Below are positions 1 through 8,955 of a stretch of 11,331 nucleotides of DNA, piece after piece. Every line of letters starts with the position of its first letter. Position 1 is the first letter of the stretch. This DNA is from Bordetella parapertussis (GTDB lineage Bacteria > Pseudomonadota > Gammaproteobacteria > Burkholderiales > Burkholderiaceae_C), in NCBI GenBank assembly GCA_945899335.1, contig CAMDIP010000027.1, positions 1-11,331 of the forward strand, written 5' to 3'. The position numbers were made by a program, and so were the translations under genes. The notes below the pieces were generated by a model. The model ran no database searches, was not told the origin of the DNA, and saw nothing but the letters and a program-made list of their open reading frames with translations.

Positions 1-743
1 GGCGTGCGCAGGGCCATGGCGATGTCGCTGGTAATCAAGTCGCCGGCAATTGGAATCACAGCGGTGTGCCGAATGGCGCCATTGGTGAAGATGGCGACAT
101 CGGTGGTACCCGCACCAATATCGACCAATGCCACACCCAGTTCGCGTTCATCTGCGGTCAGCACTGAATGGCTAGAAGCCAAGGGATTGAGCATGAGTTG
201 CTCTACATCAAGTCCGCAACGACGCACACACTTGATGATGTTTTCTGCCGCACTTTGGGCGCCAGTCACGATATGCACCTTTGCTTCCAAACGGATGCCA
301 CTCATACCAATCGGTTCTTTGACATCATGGCCATCGATCACAAATTCTTGTGGTTCGACCAAAAGCAGTCGCTGATCAGTGGAAATGTTAATGGCCTTGG
401 CGGTTTCAACTACTCTGGCGACATCGGCCGCTGAGACCTCGTGATCCTTGACTGCCACCATGCCATGTGAATTCATACCGCGTATATGGCTACCCGTGAT
501 TCCTGTGTAAACACGCGTGATCTTGCAGTCGGCCATCAACTCGGCCTCTTTCAAGGCCTGCTGAATGCTTTGAACGGTGGCATCGATATTGACAACCACC
601 CCTCGCTTCAATCCGCTGCTAGGAGCAATACCAAATCCGGCAAGCTTTAACTCTGCCCCAGGCAACACCTCAGCAACCACCACCATCACTTTGCTGGTGC
701 CGATATCCAAACCTACGACCAAATCTTTGTACTCTTTTGCCAT
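1..743 (-). CDS. ftsA: Cell division protein FtsA, N-terminal part (3' end outside window)
   Basis: FtsA is the actin-like ATPase that anchors FtsZ filaments to the inner membrane and recruits later divisome proteins. The frame reads from an ATG at 743 to the window edge with no stop: 247 codons, roughly 60% of the usual length of about 410-420 residues. Seen directly: the first actin-family phosphate motif GLDIGTSKV at residues 11-19, an N-terminal block rich in VVVAEV, the FtsA-type stretch TRVYTGITGSHIRG near 76-89 that opens the 1C subdomain, and the second phosphate motif VDIGAGTTD at 207-215. The C-terminal membrane-binding amphipathic helix falls outside the window. The start follows an AGAGG ribosome site five bases upstream and lies 16 bases after the ftsQ stop, the longer of the only two gaps in the cluster. 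Its place after ftsQ is the standard one, and ftsZ would be expected next. Identity is firm; only the missing end is unknown. Confidence 0.97.
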   Translation of the reverse strand, partial: MAKEYKDLVVGLDIGTSKVMVVVAEVLPGAELKLAGFGIAPSSGLKRGVVVNIDATVQSIQQALKEAELMADCKITRVYTGITGSHIRGMNSHGMVAVKDHEVSAADVARVVETAKAINISTDQRLLLVEPQEFVIDGHDVKEPIGMSGIRLEAKVHIVTGAQSAAENIIKCVRRCGLDVEQLMLNPLASSHSVLTADERELGVALVDIGAGTTDVAIFTNGAIRHTAVIPIAGDLITSDIAMALRT

Positions 744-748
744 GGAAA

Positions 749-753
749 CCTCT
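749..753 (-). promoter_or_regulatory. Ribosome binding site of ftsA
   Basis: AGAGG on the minus strand, five bases before the ftsA ATG at 743, in the 16-base gap after the ftsQ stop. It supports the chosen start and suggests that ftsA can be initiated independently of termination of ftsQ. Confidence 0.7.
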
Positions 754-759
754 GTGTGT

Positions 760-1566
760 TTACCTTGTTGTTGTTGATGTCAGCGTGCTTACCCCGCGCA
801 AGCGCAAGGCATAACCATTCACATGTCGCAAATCTGCTGCTTCCAGCGCCTGTGTTTGTCGACCGTATCTTTGTGTCACCTGAGCCAAGGTGAGCGTCAT
901 GCGTTCAACGCGCGCCAGCACTTCATCGCTGTTGCCACGACCCAATTCAATCTGTGCCCCACTTTTGAGTTCCGCACGCCAACTTCCGCGTGCAGTGAGC
1001 TCCAAGCCTTTGATTTGGAACTGTAATTTCCCAAGTTCGGGTTTCAAAACTTCATACATTTGCAGCACTTGTGCTGACTCTGAATCTGGGCCACTTAAGC
1101 GGGGCAAGTTTTCATCATCCAATTCACCGAAATTTGCGCTGAAAACTTCCCCTTGCTTATTTAACAGTCGCGAGTCAGCGTCATTGCCCCAAAATGCGGC
1201 TGGTTGGTGCTCTTCGATTTCTACGCTGAGCCTGTTTGGAAACTCGCGTCTGACCAAGGCTTGCCTCACCCAAGGAACATTTTCAAAAGTGGCTCGCGCT
1301 TGCATCAAATCAACAGTGAAAAAACCACCTCGCAATCGAGGCACTACGTTGGCTCTTAATGTGACAGCATTGTTATGACGAACATCCCCTTGCACCGAGA
1401 TGGCAGACAGCGCAAACACGGGGTGACGAACGATCCACCACAGCAATGCACTCACCAGAACCAAACCAAAGACCATCATGAGCAAGACACTTGTGATATT
1501 CATCAATCGAATATCCAAAGCAATTGGGGTCTCGTCGCTCATACGCATGGCATCGCGTTCTTTCAT
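760..1566 (-). CDS. ftsQ: Cell division protein FtsQ
   Basis: FtsQ is a bitopic inner-membrane divisome protein that binds FtsB/FtsL and links early and late division proteins. From the ATG at 1566 it has 268 residues, close to E. coli FtsQ (276). Seen: a short cytoplasmic tail with LDIRLMN (18-23), one hydrophobic membrane segment at about 24-46, a POTRA-like region at about 50-120 ([11 protein letters not shown], then [26 protein letters not shown] split across it), and a beta domain ending in [14 protein letters not shown] near 245-258, which resembles the conserved end of the family. The chosen ATG overlaps the ddlB stop as ATGA, like most junctions here. In-frame ATGs at 1548 and 1542 are realistic alternatives, because relatives often begin just before the LDxRLMN motif and the ribosome site before 1566 (GGGGTGG) is only fair. 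The stop is TAA, whereas all other complete stops in the window are TGA. Confidence 0.95.
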   Translation of the reverse strand: MKERDAMRMSDETPIALDIRLMNITSVLLMMVFGLVLVSALLWWIVRHPVFALSAISVQGDVRHNNAVTLRANVVPRLRGGFFTVDLMQARATFENVPWVRQALVRREFPNRLSVEIEEHQPAAFWGNDADSRLLNKQGEVFSANFGELDDENLPRLSGPDSESAQVLQMYEVLKPELGKLQFQIKGLELTARGSWRAELKSGAQIELGRGNSDEVLARVERMTLTLAQVTQRYGRQTQALEAADLRHVNGYALRLRGVSTLTSTTTR

Positions 1567-2537
1567 TGCGTGGCCACCCCTTTTTGTGTATCTAAACATG
1601 CACTGGCCAAAATCTGCAAGCAAAGCTTTGGGTATGAAATACCTGCAGCCAGTGCGGACATAGGTACCAGCGAGTGGCTGGTCATACCTGGACTGGTGTT
1701 CATTTCAAGCAGAAATGGCTGTCGATCAATGGCGCGAATCATGATGTCCGCTCGACCCCAACCACGACAACCCAATGCCTGGTAGGCAGCCACACTCAAA
1801 GCTTGAATTGCTATTTCCTCTTCAGCGGCTAAGCCACTTGGACAAAGATAGCTGACTTCATCTGTGAAATATTTGTTTTGATAGTCATATGCACCTTCGG
1901 GAGCGACAATTTTCACCACAGGCAAGGCTTTGGCATTTCCACCTTGGCCTATAACTGGGCAAGTAACCTCCTCACCTTCAATGAACATCTCACACAACAA
2001 GTCAGGGTCTAGGCTTATCGCCAACGCAATGGCTTTGGCAAGTTGCCCTTCATGGGTGACTTTGGTGACACCGATAGAAGAACCTTCGTGCGGTGGTTTG
2101 ACAATCAGTGGCAAGCCCAGTTCCTTGATGATCACTCCAGTATTTGCAGGTGTTTGTTCATTGGGTGGCAACCAAATGGAAGCGGGCGTGGACAAATGCT
2201 CGGCCCGCCAAAGGCGCTTGGTCATTTGTTTGTCCATGGCGATGGCAGAAGCCATCACACCTGAGCCTGTATAGGGAATTCCCATCAATTCCAAAGCACC
2301 TTGCACTGTTCCATCCTCGCCATGTCGGCCGTGCAGCGCAATAAAGGCATGGGTGTACTTTTCTGCTTTCAATTGTTCCAATGCGAGCTGTGCAGGGTCA
2401 AAAGCTGTGGCATTGACACCCAGTGATTGCAATGCTTTCAGGACGCCATGACCTGACAACAGCGAAATTTCTCTCTCAGCGGAGCGCCCACCCATTAACA
2501 CAGCAACTTTGCTTTTCGCCACGTCAAAGCTGCTCAT
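1563..2537 (-). CDS. ddlB: D-alanine--D-alanine ligase
   Basis: This ATP-grasp enzyme joins two D-alanines in the cytoplasm to make the dipeptide that MurF adds to the peptidoglycan precursor. It has 324 residues from the ATG at 2537 (E. coli DdlB has 306). Seen: the N-terminal [13 protein letters not shown] at 11-23 with the catalytic Glu at 21; family signature [12 protein letters not shown] at 69-80; ATP-grasp [11 protein letters not shown] at 147-157 with the active-site Ser at 153/154; the omega-loop YDYQNKYF at 217-224, whose Tyr is typical of D-Ala-D-Ala rather than D-Ala-D-Lac ligases; and the metal-binding set Asp264, Glu278 and Asn280 within GWGRADIM and [11 protein letters not shown]. 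The start overlaps the murC stop as ATGA. A longer in-frame reading to 2624 adds 29 residues that do not look like the family and lie wholly inside murC. Its stop overlaps the ftsQ start. Confidence 0.98.
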   Translation of the reverse strand: MSSFDVAKSKVAVLMGGRSAEREISLLSGHGVLKALQSLGVNATAFDPAQLALEQLKAEKYTHAFIALHGRHGEDGTVQGALELMGIPYTGSGVMASAIAMDKQMTKRLWRAEHLSTPASIWLPPNEQTPANTGVIIKELGLPLIVKPPHEGSSIGVTKVTHEGQLAKAIALAISLDPDLLCEMFIEGEEVTCPVIGQGGNAKALPVVKIVAPEGAYDYQNKYFTDEVSYLCPSGLAAEEEIAIQALSVAAYQALGCRGWGRADIMIRAIDRQPFLLEMNTSPGMTSHSLVPMSALAAGISYPKLCLQILASACLDTQKGVATQ

Positions 2538-3961
2538 GCGCTCACCACTTTCAACGTCGTCCACTCGGAACACTGCGCCACAACCATGGCTGGCACTGAA
2601 CCAATCGAACCTGCGCCCATGCACATCACCACATCGCCATCGCAGGCGGTGTTAACCACCATATCGGCAAGAACCTTTAAGTCTTGGGCGAATACCAGTT
2701 GCTGTTGTCCTGCGACACGAACGGCATGCGCCAGTGAACGTCCATCAACCGCTGCAATCGGTGCTTCTCCTGCCGAATAAACTTCAGTCAGCCAAAGTAC
2801 ATCGACTTTCTGAAGTACAGCTACAAAGTCCTCAAAGCAGTCCCGCGTTCTGCTGAAACGGTGTGGCTGAAACGCCAATACCAAGCGACGTCCTGGGAAA
2901 GCTCCACGCGCTGCTGCAATAGTTACTTCTAATTCAACTGGGTGATGTCCATAGTCTTCAATCAACGTGAAATGACCACCCGCTTTGGCAGCCATTTCTC
3001 CATGCCGTTGAAACCTGCGCCCGACACCACCAAAGTTTGCCAATGCTTTAACAACTGCTTCATCAGGGACATTCAACTCAACCGCAATCGCGATGGCAGC
3101 CAATGCGTTGAGCACATTGTGTGTCCCCGGCAAGTTCAAGACAATGTCCATATTAGGCAATGTCACGCCATTGCTGCGCATGACAGTGAAATGCATGCAC
3201 GCTCCTTCAGCACGAACATTAATGGCTCGTACTTGGGCTTTTTCTGACAATCCGTAGGATGTAATGGGTCTTGAAACTTGAGACAAAAGACTATTGACAA
3301 CAGGATCATCAATACACAAAACCGCTGCACCATAAAACGGCATTCGGTGCAGAAATTCGATGAAGGCTGATTTCAATTGATTGAAATCGTGTCCATAGGT
3401 TTCCATATGGTCTGCATCGATATTCGTCACCACAGACATGATGGGACTCAGTTTCAGGAACGAGGCATCTGACTCATCTGCCTCGACCACAATGTAGTCC
3501 CCCGCCCCTAATTTGGCGTTAGCACCTGCACTGATAAGGCGCCCCCCGATGACAAAGGTAGGGTCTAGACCTGCTTGCGCCAGCACACTGGCCACCAAAC
3601 TGGTGGTGGTGGTTTTTCCATGGGTTCCCGCTATGGCTATGCCTTGCTTGAGTCGCATCAATTCTGCGAGCATGACGGCCCTAGGGACCACGGGGATCAG
3701 TTTTTGGTGTGCTGCCATGACCTCTGGGTTGTCTGCTTGAACAGCAGTCGAGGTCACCACTGCATCAGCCCCGGCTATGTTAAGTGCGTCATGCCCTACT
3801 TGGGTTTGAATGCCAAGTGCAGAAAGTCTTTGCAATACCGGTCCGTCTGACAAATCAGAACCAGAAACTTTGTATCCGAGGTTGTGCAATATTTCTGCAA
3901 TGCCACTCATGCCTGCACCACCAACACCCACAAAATGCACATGACTGATAGCGTGTTTCAT
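2534..3961 (-). CDS. murC: UDP-N-acetylmuramate--L-alanine ligase (MurC)
   Basis: MurC adds L-alanine to UDP-MurNAc with ATP, the first peptide step of peptidoglycan synthesis in the cytoplasm. It has 475 residues (E. coli 491). Seen: the N-terminal nucleotide-sugar site [15 protein letters not shown] at 9-23; the ATP loop [11 protein letters not shown] at 111-121; [10 protein letters not shown] at 159-168; [12 protein letters not shown] at 179-190; the Mur-ligase HNVLNALAA at 281-289; and, in the C-terminal domain, EDYGHHPVE at 335-343 and FQPHRFSRT at 364-372. The ATG at 3961 was chosen over the one at 3979 because it directly precedes the family N-terminus, forms an ATGA overlap with the murG stop, and has AGAGG seven bases upstream. 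The adjacent murC-ddlB order matches the E. coli cluster. Confidence 0.98.
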   Translation of the reverse strand: MKHAISHVHFVGVGGAGMSGIAEILHNLGYKVSGSDLSDGPVLQRLSALGIQTQVGHDALNIAGADAVVTSTAVQADNPEVMAAHQKLIPVVPRAVMLAELMRLKQGIAIAGTHGKTTTTSLVASVLAQAGLDPTFVIGGRLISAGANAKLGAGDYIVVEADESDASFLKLSPIMSVVTNIDADHMETYGHDFNQLKSAFIEFLHRMPFYGAAVLCIDDPVVNSLLSQVSRPITSYGLSEKAQVRAINVRAEGACMHFTVMRSNGVTLPNMDIVLNLPGTHNVLNALAAIAIAVELNVPDEAVVKALANFGGVGRRFQRHGEMAAKAGGHFTLIEDYGHHPVELEVTIAAARGAFPGRRLVLAFQPHRFSRTRDCFEDFVAVLQKVDVLWLTEVYSAGEAPIAAVDGRSLAHAVRVAGQQQLVFAQDLKVLADMVVNTACDGDVVMCMGAGSIGSVPAMVVAQCSEWTTLKVVSA

Positions 3962-5025
3962 GCCAGAACCTCTCGGCATGCCTGCGCAATTTTTTCTGCC
4001 GCATCGGTTTTTCTCAAACCATAGGCTTTTTCTGCTGCTTGCAACAGCAAATCGCGGGTCAAGTTTTGCAGCTGATTGGCCAGCAATTGCGCTGACAACT
4101 CATGTTGTGCAATCAGCCACCCTGCCCCTTGGTCAGATAAGAATTGGGCATTCATGGTTTGGTGGTCATCGACAGCAAAGGGAAACGGCACCATGACTGC
4201 CGCAACCCCTATGGCTGCAATTTCACTGACCGTACTGGCCCCTGAACGACATATCACCAGATCGGCTTGTGCCATGGCTTGTGCTGGGTTATCAATGAAT
4301 GCAGTGAGTTCAGCTTCAACTCCGGCTTGTTTATAAGCCATAGCTAAGTCATTTAAGTGTTTTTCACCACCTTGGTGCAACACGCTGGGTCGATCTTGAA
4401 CGGGTATCAGCGCCAGTGCCTGTGGAAGGACTGTATTGATGGCTTGCGCTCCCAAACTTCCGCCCATCACTACCACCCGCAATGGACCTGTTCTTCCTGC
4501 ATACCTTCTAGCTGGCTCAGGATGATTTAAAAATTCTGCACGCAGTGGGTTACCCACCCACTCGCCTTTGGGTAAAGCGTTGGGGAAACTGCTAAAGATT
4601 CGATGGGAAATTTTGCCAAGCCATTGATTGGCCATTCCAGCAATTGCATTTTGCTCATGCAATATCAAAGGTCGACCGCTCGCCACACCCATCAAACCAC
4701 CTGGGAATGTGATGTAACCCCCAAGACCCACCAAAACATCAGGCTTTATTCGCCTGATTAATTTCAAGCTTTGCATCATTGCCTGCAACAGCCGCCATGG
4801 CAGCAGCAATAGGGTGAGTTTTCCTTTGCCTCGTAAACCGCCAAAACGTACCGCTTCGAAGTTAAAGCCTTTGGGCGGAATCAGTTGGGACTCCATGCTG
4901 GGATGCGGTGCACCCATCCAATGCACCTGCCAACCTTGTCCACGTAAAACTTCAGCAATAGCCAAGCCCGGGAAGATATGGCCGCCTGTACCACCAGCCA
5001 TGACCAATGCAGTGGGTGTACTCAT
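3958..5025 (-). CDS. murG: Lipid II synthase MurG (UDP-GlcNAc:lipid I transferase)
   Basis: MurG transfers GlcNAc from UDP-GlcNAc to lipid I on the inner face of the cytoplasmic membrane, giving lipid II. Its 355 residues match E. coli MurG exactly in length. Seen: a GT-B fold with the first glycine-rich loop [14 protein letters not shown] at 9-22 (His16 in the conserved GGH), FGGLRGKGK at 61-69 followed by a hydrophobic and basic patch expected to touch the membrane, a third glycine motif [11 protein letters not shown] at 100-110, LHEQNAIAG at 122-130, WVGNPLR at 156-162, the C-domain loop [11 protein letters not shown] at 187-197, and the donor-binding stretch [15 protein letters not shown] at 259-273 with Glu268 at the uridine/ribose position. 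The start overlaps the ftsW stop as ATGA and has a strong GGAGG; the stop overlaps the murC start in the same way. Confidence 0.98.
   Translation of the reverse strand: MSTPTALVMAGGTGGHIFPGLAIAEVLRGQGWQVHWMGAPHPSMESQLIPPKGFNFEAVRFGGLRGKGKLTLLLLPWRLLQAMMQSLKLIRRIKPDVLVGLGGYITFPGGLMGVASGRPLILHEQNAIAGMANQWLGKISHRIFSSFPNALPKGEWVGNPLRAEFLNHPEPARRYAGRTGPLRVVVMGGSLGAQAINTVLPQALALIPVQDRPSVLHQGGEKHLNDLAMAYKQAGVEAELTAFIDNPAQAMAQADLVICRSGASTVSEIAAIGVAAVMVPFPFAVDDHQTMNAQFLSDQGAGWLIAQHELSAQLLANQLQNLTRDLLLQAAEKAYGLRKTDAAEKIAQACREVLA
3969..3973 (-). promoter_or_regulatory. Ribosome binding site of murC (decides start)
   Basis: AGAGG on the minus strand, seven bases before the ATG at 3961 and inside the last codons of murG. 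It settles the murC start at 3961 instead of the in-frame ATG at 3979. Confidence 0.75.
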
Positions 5026-6293
5026 ACACGACCTCCATGCATCAGAAGTCGGTTTTCATAATCTACACGCAGCACAACAGTTAATGCGATGAGGTTGAGC
5101 AATATGGCCGAACCCCCGTAACTCATCAATGGCAAAGTCAAGCCTTTGGTTGGCAAGGCGCCTAAATTCACGCCCATATTGATAAAGGCTTGAAAACCGA
5201 TCCAGATGCCCACGCCCTGTGCCACCAAACCCGCAAACACGCGGTCCATGGCAATGGCTTGACGTCCTATGAACATGATGCGACGCGTCATCCACATGAA
5301 CACACCAATCAAGGTCACCACACCGATAAGTCCGAATTCTTCGCCAATCACCGCGAGCAAAAAGTCGGTGTGGGCTTCTGGTAACCAGTGAAGCTTTTCC
5401 ACGCTACCACCTAAACCAACCCCGAAGATTTCTCCTCGGCCAAAAGCTATCAGCGAGTGTGACAGTTGATAGCCTTTTCCAAGCGCGTACTTGGCACTCC
5501 AAGGGTCTAGGTAGGCAAAAATACGTTCACGCCTCCATTCAGACAAGCCAATGATGAGACCAAATGCAATGAGCAAGACCAGTGCAATCAATGTGAACAT
5601 TCGCGCATTGACACCACCCAAAAACAATATGCCCATAGCGATCACTGCAATCACCAAAAATGCGCCCATATCTGGTTCTGCCAGCAAGAGTGAGCCCACA
5701 ATGGCGATCGCCACACCCATAGGTGTGACTGCTGCAAAGAATTTTTCTTTGACATCCATTTTGCGCACCATGTAATTGGCCGCATACAAAAGTGTCCCAA
5801 ATTTCGCCAATTCCGAAGGTTGGAAATTGAAAATCCCAAGACTGATCCAACGTCTTGCACCGTTGATACTTTTCCCCATAAAGGGCAGCAACACCACGAT
5901 CAACAGCACAATTGACACAATGAATACCCACGGAGCAGTCTTCTCCCAAGTGTCCATAGAAATTTGAAATACCAGCAAGGCTGCAATGAATCCAACACCC
6001 AACGCAGCCGAATGCCGCACAAGATACTGAACTTGAGAAAAACCTGTTGAGCGAGGCCCGTCGTTGAGTGCAATTGATGCGGAATAGACCATCACCAAGC
6101 CCCATATCAATAAGCCGGCTATTGCCCAAACCAAGTTCTGATCGAATGCTTTGATGCCTGCAGGCGCAGCACGTGTACGTCCATATTCACGACCATGCAC
6201 ACGCACTGGCAATGCGTCAGGTCCTTCTTTTGGCGTACTGCCAAACCAGCGCCCGATGCGGTCTGTCCAGTTTAAGAGCGCGCTATCACTCAT
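5022..6293 (-). CDS. ftsW: Septal peptidoglycan polymerase FtsW (SEDS family)
   Basis: FtsW is the multi-pass SEDS glycosyltransferase that polymerises lipid II at the septum together with the transpeptidase FtsI. It has 423 residues (E. coli 414). Seen: a cytoplasmic tail of about 50 residues rich in Arg and Gly, then many hydrophobic segments (clear ones near 53-73, 95-112, 121-138, 191-206, 209-226, 232-250, 311-334, 354-372 and 393-409), consistent with the ten helices of the family. SEDS motifs present: YSAS at 70-73, [14 protein letters not shown] at 140-153, FQPSELAKF at 157-165, AEPDMG at 205-210, [18 protein letters not shown] at 278-295, LPEAHTDFL at 304-312 with Asp310 matching the putative catalytic Asp297 of E. 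coli, and [10 protein letters not shown] at 387-396. The start overlaps the murD stop and the stop overlaps the murG start, both as ATGA. FtsW rather than RodA is indicated by its place between murD and murG. Confidence 0.98.
   Translation of the reverse strand: MSDSALLNWTDRIGRWFGSTPKEGPDALPVRVHGREYGRTRAAPAGIKAFDQNLVWAIAGLLIWGLVMVYSASIALNDGPRSTGFSQVQYLVRHSAALGVGFIAALLVFQISMDTWEKTAPWVFIVSIVLLIVVLLPFMGKSINGARRWISLGIFNFQPSELAKFGTLLYAANYMVRKMDVKEKFFAAVTPMGVAIAIVGSLLLAEPDMGAFLVIAVIAMGILFLGGVNARMFTLIALVLLIAFGLIIGLSEWRRERIFAYLDPWSAKYALGKGYQLSHSLIAFGRGEIFGVGLGGSVEKLHWLPEAHTDFLLAVIGEEFGLIGVVTLIGVFMWMTRRIMFIGRQAIAMDRVFAGLVAQGVGIWIGFQAFINMGVNLGALPTKGLTLPLMSYGGSAILLNLIALTVVLRVDYENRLLMHGGRV
5032..5036 (-). 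promoter_or_regulatory. Ribosome binding site of murG
   Basis: GGAGG on the minus strand, six bases before the ATG at 5025 and embedded in the last codons of ftsW (which encode the MHGGRV tail). This is among the strongest ribosome sites in the window and confirms the murG start. Confidence 0.75.
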
Positions 6294-7774
6294 GCGTGCC
6301 CCTCTTCAAAAACCAATCCATTCACACATTCAGAAAAAATTTGTCCACGCTCTTCATAGTTTTTGTACATGTCTAGGCTTGAACAAGCTGGCGATAACAA
6401 AACCGTATCGGCAGCAAGTGCTTGTGCGCTTGCTTTGGCAACCGCGCTGGCCATGTCGGTGGCTTGCAGCACAGGGAACTCGGCCCCAGCCAAGACTTGC
6501 TGAATATGTGGTGCGTCCTTGCCCAACAAAACAACAGCTCGTGCAAATTTCCCCAGCGGCTCAAGCAATGGTCTAAAGTCTTGGCCTTTAGCATCACCAC
6601 CTAAGATGGCAACGATATTTTTATGCTTGCCTAAACTGTTCATGGCTGCAACAGTGGCGCCAACATTGGTGCCCTTGCTGTCATCAATGTATTCAATATT
6701 GTTGATGACACCAACTGTTTGCAATCGATGCGGCTCGCCCATGTATTCCCGAAGTGCATACAACATAGCCGCCAACCCAGCGCCACAGGTGCTTGCCAGC
6801 GCGAGAGCGGCCAAACTGTTGATGGCATTGTGTTGCCCCCGAATACGCAATGCATCAGCAGGCATAAGTCGCTGCAGATGAATGTCTTCCTCTATCGTTT
6901 TCTTCCCCTCTGTCTCGGGCGCAGTTGCACGCACCAGCCACGTCATGCCATTGACAAGTTCTAGGCCGTAGTCACCTGCTTGTATGGGTATGTCAGCACC
7001 AAAGGAAATCACATGGCGCTTGTCAGCTTTCTTTTTGGCCACGTCCTTGGGCAACAAGGCGGCAACTGTTTCATCATGGCGCGGCACTACAGCAATGGCT
7101 CGATGTCCATAAATTCGCGACTTGGCAGCGCCGTAACTTTGCATATCCGCGTGCCAATCCAGATGGTCTTGTGTGAGGTTCAACACACACGCGGCTGTAG
7201 GCTCAAATTGCGCCTCGCCATCAAGCTGAAAACTTGATAACTCCAGCACCCATGCTTGGGGCAAATTCGCCAAGTTTTCACGCAAAGTATCCAACAAGGT
7301 TGGACCAATGTTTCCAGCCATGGCAACAGTCACTCCTGCACGCTTGAGCAAGCGTGAAGTTAGGGTTGTGACAGTTGTTTTGCCGTTGGTTCCCGTGATG
7401 GCCAACACATGCGGTTGGTATCCCTGTTCATTGGCCAAACAGTCCATGGCATGTGCAAACAGGCTTAATTCCGTTCCGTGCCAAAGTCCTTTTTGTTGGG
7501 TGGCAGTCCACACAGATTCGACTTGTGCGGGTGACAAGCCTGGGCTTTTGAAAACACCTTTGATAGAAGAATCATCTAGCAAGGCTGCATCAAAAGACCC
7601 GTGGATGAATGTGATCTCTGTGTTGTCTGATCGCATGGTCGCCAAACATGGCGGTTGTTCACGGGTATCGACCACAGTGACCTTGGCTCCTTGCAGCACG
7701 CACCAACGAACCATGGCCAAGCCTGAGGTACCCAAGCCTAAAACCAATATATGCAGGTCTGCCAGCATCTTCAT
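6290..7774 (-). CDS. murD: UDP-N-acetylmuramoyl-L-alanine--D-glutamate ligase (MurD)
   Basis: MurD adds D-glutamate to UDP-MurNAc-L-Ala with ATP in the cytoplasm. It has 494 residues, clearly longer than E. coli MurD (438). Seen: the N-terminal substrate domain start [14 protein letters not shown] at 7-20; SPGLSP at 77-82; the ATP loop [13 protein letters not shown] at 125-137; GNIG at 154-157; LELSSFQL at 177-184; [11 protein letters not shown] at 198-208; AAKSRIY at 216-222, where Lys218 matches the carbamoylated lysine of E. coli; [11 protein letters not shown] at 313-323; DDSKGTN at 364-370; LLGGDAKG at 390-397; and the C-terminal [19 protein letters not shown] at 459-477. The extra length sits mainly between 230 and 312, with a smaller part near 105-122. 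The ATG at 7774 starts two bases after the mraY stop; an ATG two codons later (7768) is possible, as no strong ribosome site precedes either. An upstream in-frame ATG at 7864 lies wholly inside mraY and was set aside. Confidence 0.97.
   Translation of the reverse strand: MKMLADLHILVLGLGTSGLAMVRWCVLQGAKVTVVDTREQPPCLATMRSDNTEITFIHGSFDAALLDDSSIKGVFKSPGLSPAQVESVWTATQQKGLWHGTELSLFAHAMDCLANEQGYQPHVLAITGTNGKTTVTTLTSRLLKRAGVTVAMAGNIGPTLLDTLRENLANLPQAWVLELSSFQLDGEAQFEPTAACVLNLTQDHLDWHADMQSYGAAKSRIYGHRAIAVVPRHDETVAALLPKDVAKKKADKRHVISFGADIPIQAGDYGLELVNGMTWLVRATAPETEGKKTIEEDIHLQRLMPADALRIRGQHNAINSLAALALASTCGAGLAAMLYALREYMGEPHRLQTVGVINNIEYIDDSKGTNVGATVAAMNSLGKHKNIVAILGGDAKGQDFRPLLEPLGKFARAVVLLGKDAPHIQQVLAGAEFPVLQATDMASAVAKASAQALAADTVLLSPACSSLDMYKNYEERGQIFSECVNGLVFEEGHA
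6301..6305 (-). promoter_or_regulatory. Ribosome binding site of ftsW
   Basis: AGAGG (within AGAGGGG, 6299-6305) on the minus strand, seven bases before the ATG at 6293. It lies within the last codons of murD, so it is both coding and regulatory. Confidence 0.7.
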
Positions 7775-7776
7775 GG

Positions 7777-8955
7777 TCAACGCAACTTCAATGTAGAAAG
7801 ACCCACCAAACACAACAGCATGGTGATGATCCAAAATCGAACTACAACCTGCGTTTCTTTCCATCCCGATTTTTCGAAATGGTGGTGCAAAGGTGCCATT
7901 TTCAATATCCGTCTGCCCTCACCATATTTGCGCTTGGTGTATTTGAAATAGCTGACCTGAAGCATCACTGAGACAGCTTCCGCCACAAAAATACCGCCCA
8001 TGATGGCAAGCACAATCTCTTGCCTGACGATCACCGCAATGGTTCCCAAAGCTGCGCCTAAACCCAAAGCGCCCACGTCTCCCATGAAGACTTGTGCAGG
8101 GTGCGTGTTGAACCACAAAAAGGCCAAACCTGCACCGGCCATGGCTGCGCAAAATACCAATAACTCACCTGCACCAGGAATATGGGGGAAAAACAAGTAA
8201 CGTGAATACACAGCAGAACCTGTGACATAGGCAAATACGCCTAGCGCTGAACCCACCATCACCACTGGCATGATTGCCAAACCGTCTAGACCATCGGTCA
8301 AGTTGACGGCATTGCTAGAGCCTACGATCACCACATAGGTCAAGCCCACAAAACCAAGTACGCCCAATGGGTAACTGATTTCTTTAAAGAAGGGCAATAG
8401 CAAACCTGCTTTGGGCGGCAAGTTGACATCAAAGCCTGAGCGCACCCAACTGTAAAAAAGCTCCATCACGCGCAGGTTGCTGACCTCGGAAATGCTGAAT
8501 ACCAAGTAAAGCGCTGCCAGCAAGCCAATGATTGACTGCCAAAGGTATTTTTCTCCTGAGGGCATTCCCTCTGGGTCTTTACGCACCACTTTGCGCCAAT
8601 CATCTACCCAACCTATGGCACCAAATCCCAAGGTAACCAACAGAACAATCCATACAAATCGGTTGGATAAATCTACCCACAGTAAAGTCGCCAACGCAAT
8701 GGTCAGCAATATCAGCACGCCTCCCATGGTGGGGGTGCCAGATTTCACAAGATGCGCTTCAACACCGTAACCTCTGATGGGTTGTCCCATTTTCAGTTGT
8801 GTCAATTTACGAATCACAAAGGGGCCAGCAATCAATCCGATCATGAGCGCAGTCATTGCAGCCATCACCGCTCTGAAAGTCAGGTATTGAAATACTCGCA
8901 AATAACCATAATCGGGCGATATGGCTTGTAACCACTGGGCCAAGCTCAAGAACAT
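7777..8955 (-). CDS. mraY: Phospho-N-acetylmuramoyl-pentapeptide transferase (MraY)
   Basis: MraY is the integral membrane enzyme that transfers phospho-MurNAc-pentapeptide from UDP to undecaprenyl phosphate, making lipid I with Mg2+. It has 392 residues against 360 in E. coli. Seen: [14 protein letters not shown] at 24-37; the cytoplasmic motif KSGTPTMGG at 71-79; [12 protein letters not shown] at 116-127 with the catalytic Asp118/Asp119 pair; [14 protein letters not shown] at 214-227; [20 protein letters not shown] at 281-300 with Asp293; and MAPLHHHFE at 353-361. Many hydrophobic helices separate these, as expected for ten membrane segments. The extra residues fall chiefly in an extracytoplasmic loop at about 155-190, plus a few before the HHH motif. 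The start overlaps the end of murF by ten bases and has a GGAGG within murF. The next gene, murD, begins two bases after the stop. Confidence 0.98.
   Translation of the reverse strand: MFLSLAQWLQAISPDYGYLRVFQYLTFRAVMAAMTALMIGLIAGPFVIRKLTQLKMGQPIRGYGVEAHLVKSGTPTMGGVLILLTIALATLLWVDLSNRFVWIVLLVTLGFGAIGWVDDWRKVVRKDPEGMPSGEKYLWQSIIGLLAALYLVFSISEVSNLRVMELFYSWVRSGFDVNLPPKAGLLLPFFKEISYPLGVLGFVGLTYVVIVGSSNAVNLTDGLDGLAIMPVVMVGSALGVFAYVTGSAVYSRYLFFPHIPGAGELLVFCAAMAGAGLAFLWFNTHPAQVFMGDVGALGLGAALGTIAVIVRQEIVLAIMGGIFVAEAVSVMLQVSYFKYTKRKYGEGRRILKMAPLHHHFEKSGWKETQVVVRFWIITMLLCLVGLSTLKLR

Noticed and set aside
765..776. Four tandem TTG triplets near the end of ftsQ
   Set aside because: Too short for a meaningful repeat and in register with codons, so slippage would only alter the number of Thr residues in a dispensable-looking tail.
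890..1378. Plus-strand open frame of 162 codons opposite ftsQ
   Set aside because: It lies wholly antisense to a well-supported gene, its translation shows no recognisable domain, and it has no convincing context. It is a mirror of the ftsQ reading frame.
2538..2624. Upstream extension of ddlB by 29 residues
   Set aside because: The added residues do not resemble the ligase N-terminus and lie inside murC; the ATG at 2537 forms the ATGA overlap and starts right before the conserved VAVLMGG.
5539..6129. Minus-strand open frame of 196 codons inside ftsW in another frame
   Set aside because: Fully nested in ftsW, whose frame carries all SEDS motifs; the nested translation is Cys- and Gly-rich without family features, as expected for an off-frame reading of membrane-protein codons.
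7308..7796. Plus-strand open frame of 162 codons opposite murD
   Set aside because: Antisense to murD motifs, with a low-complexity translation that resembles no family I recognise. Treated as a shadow.
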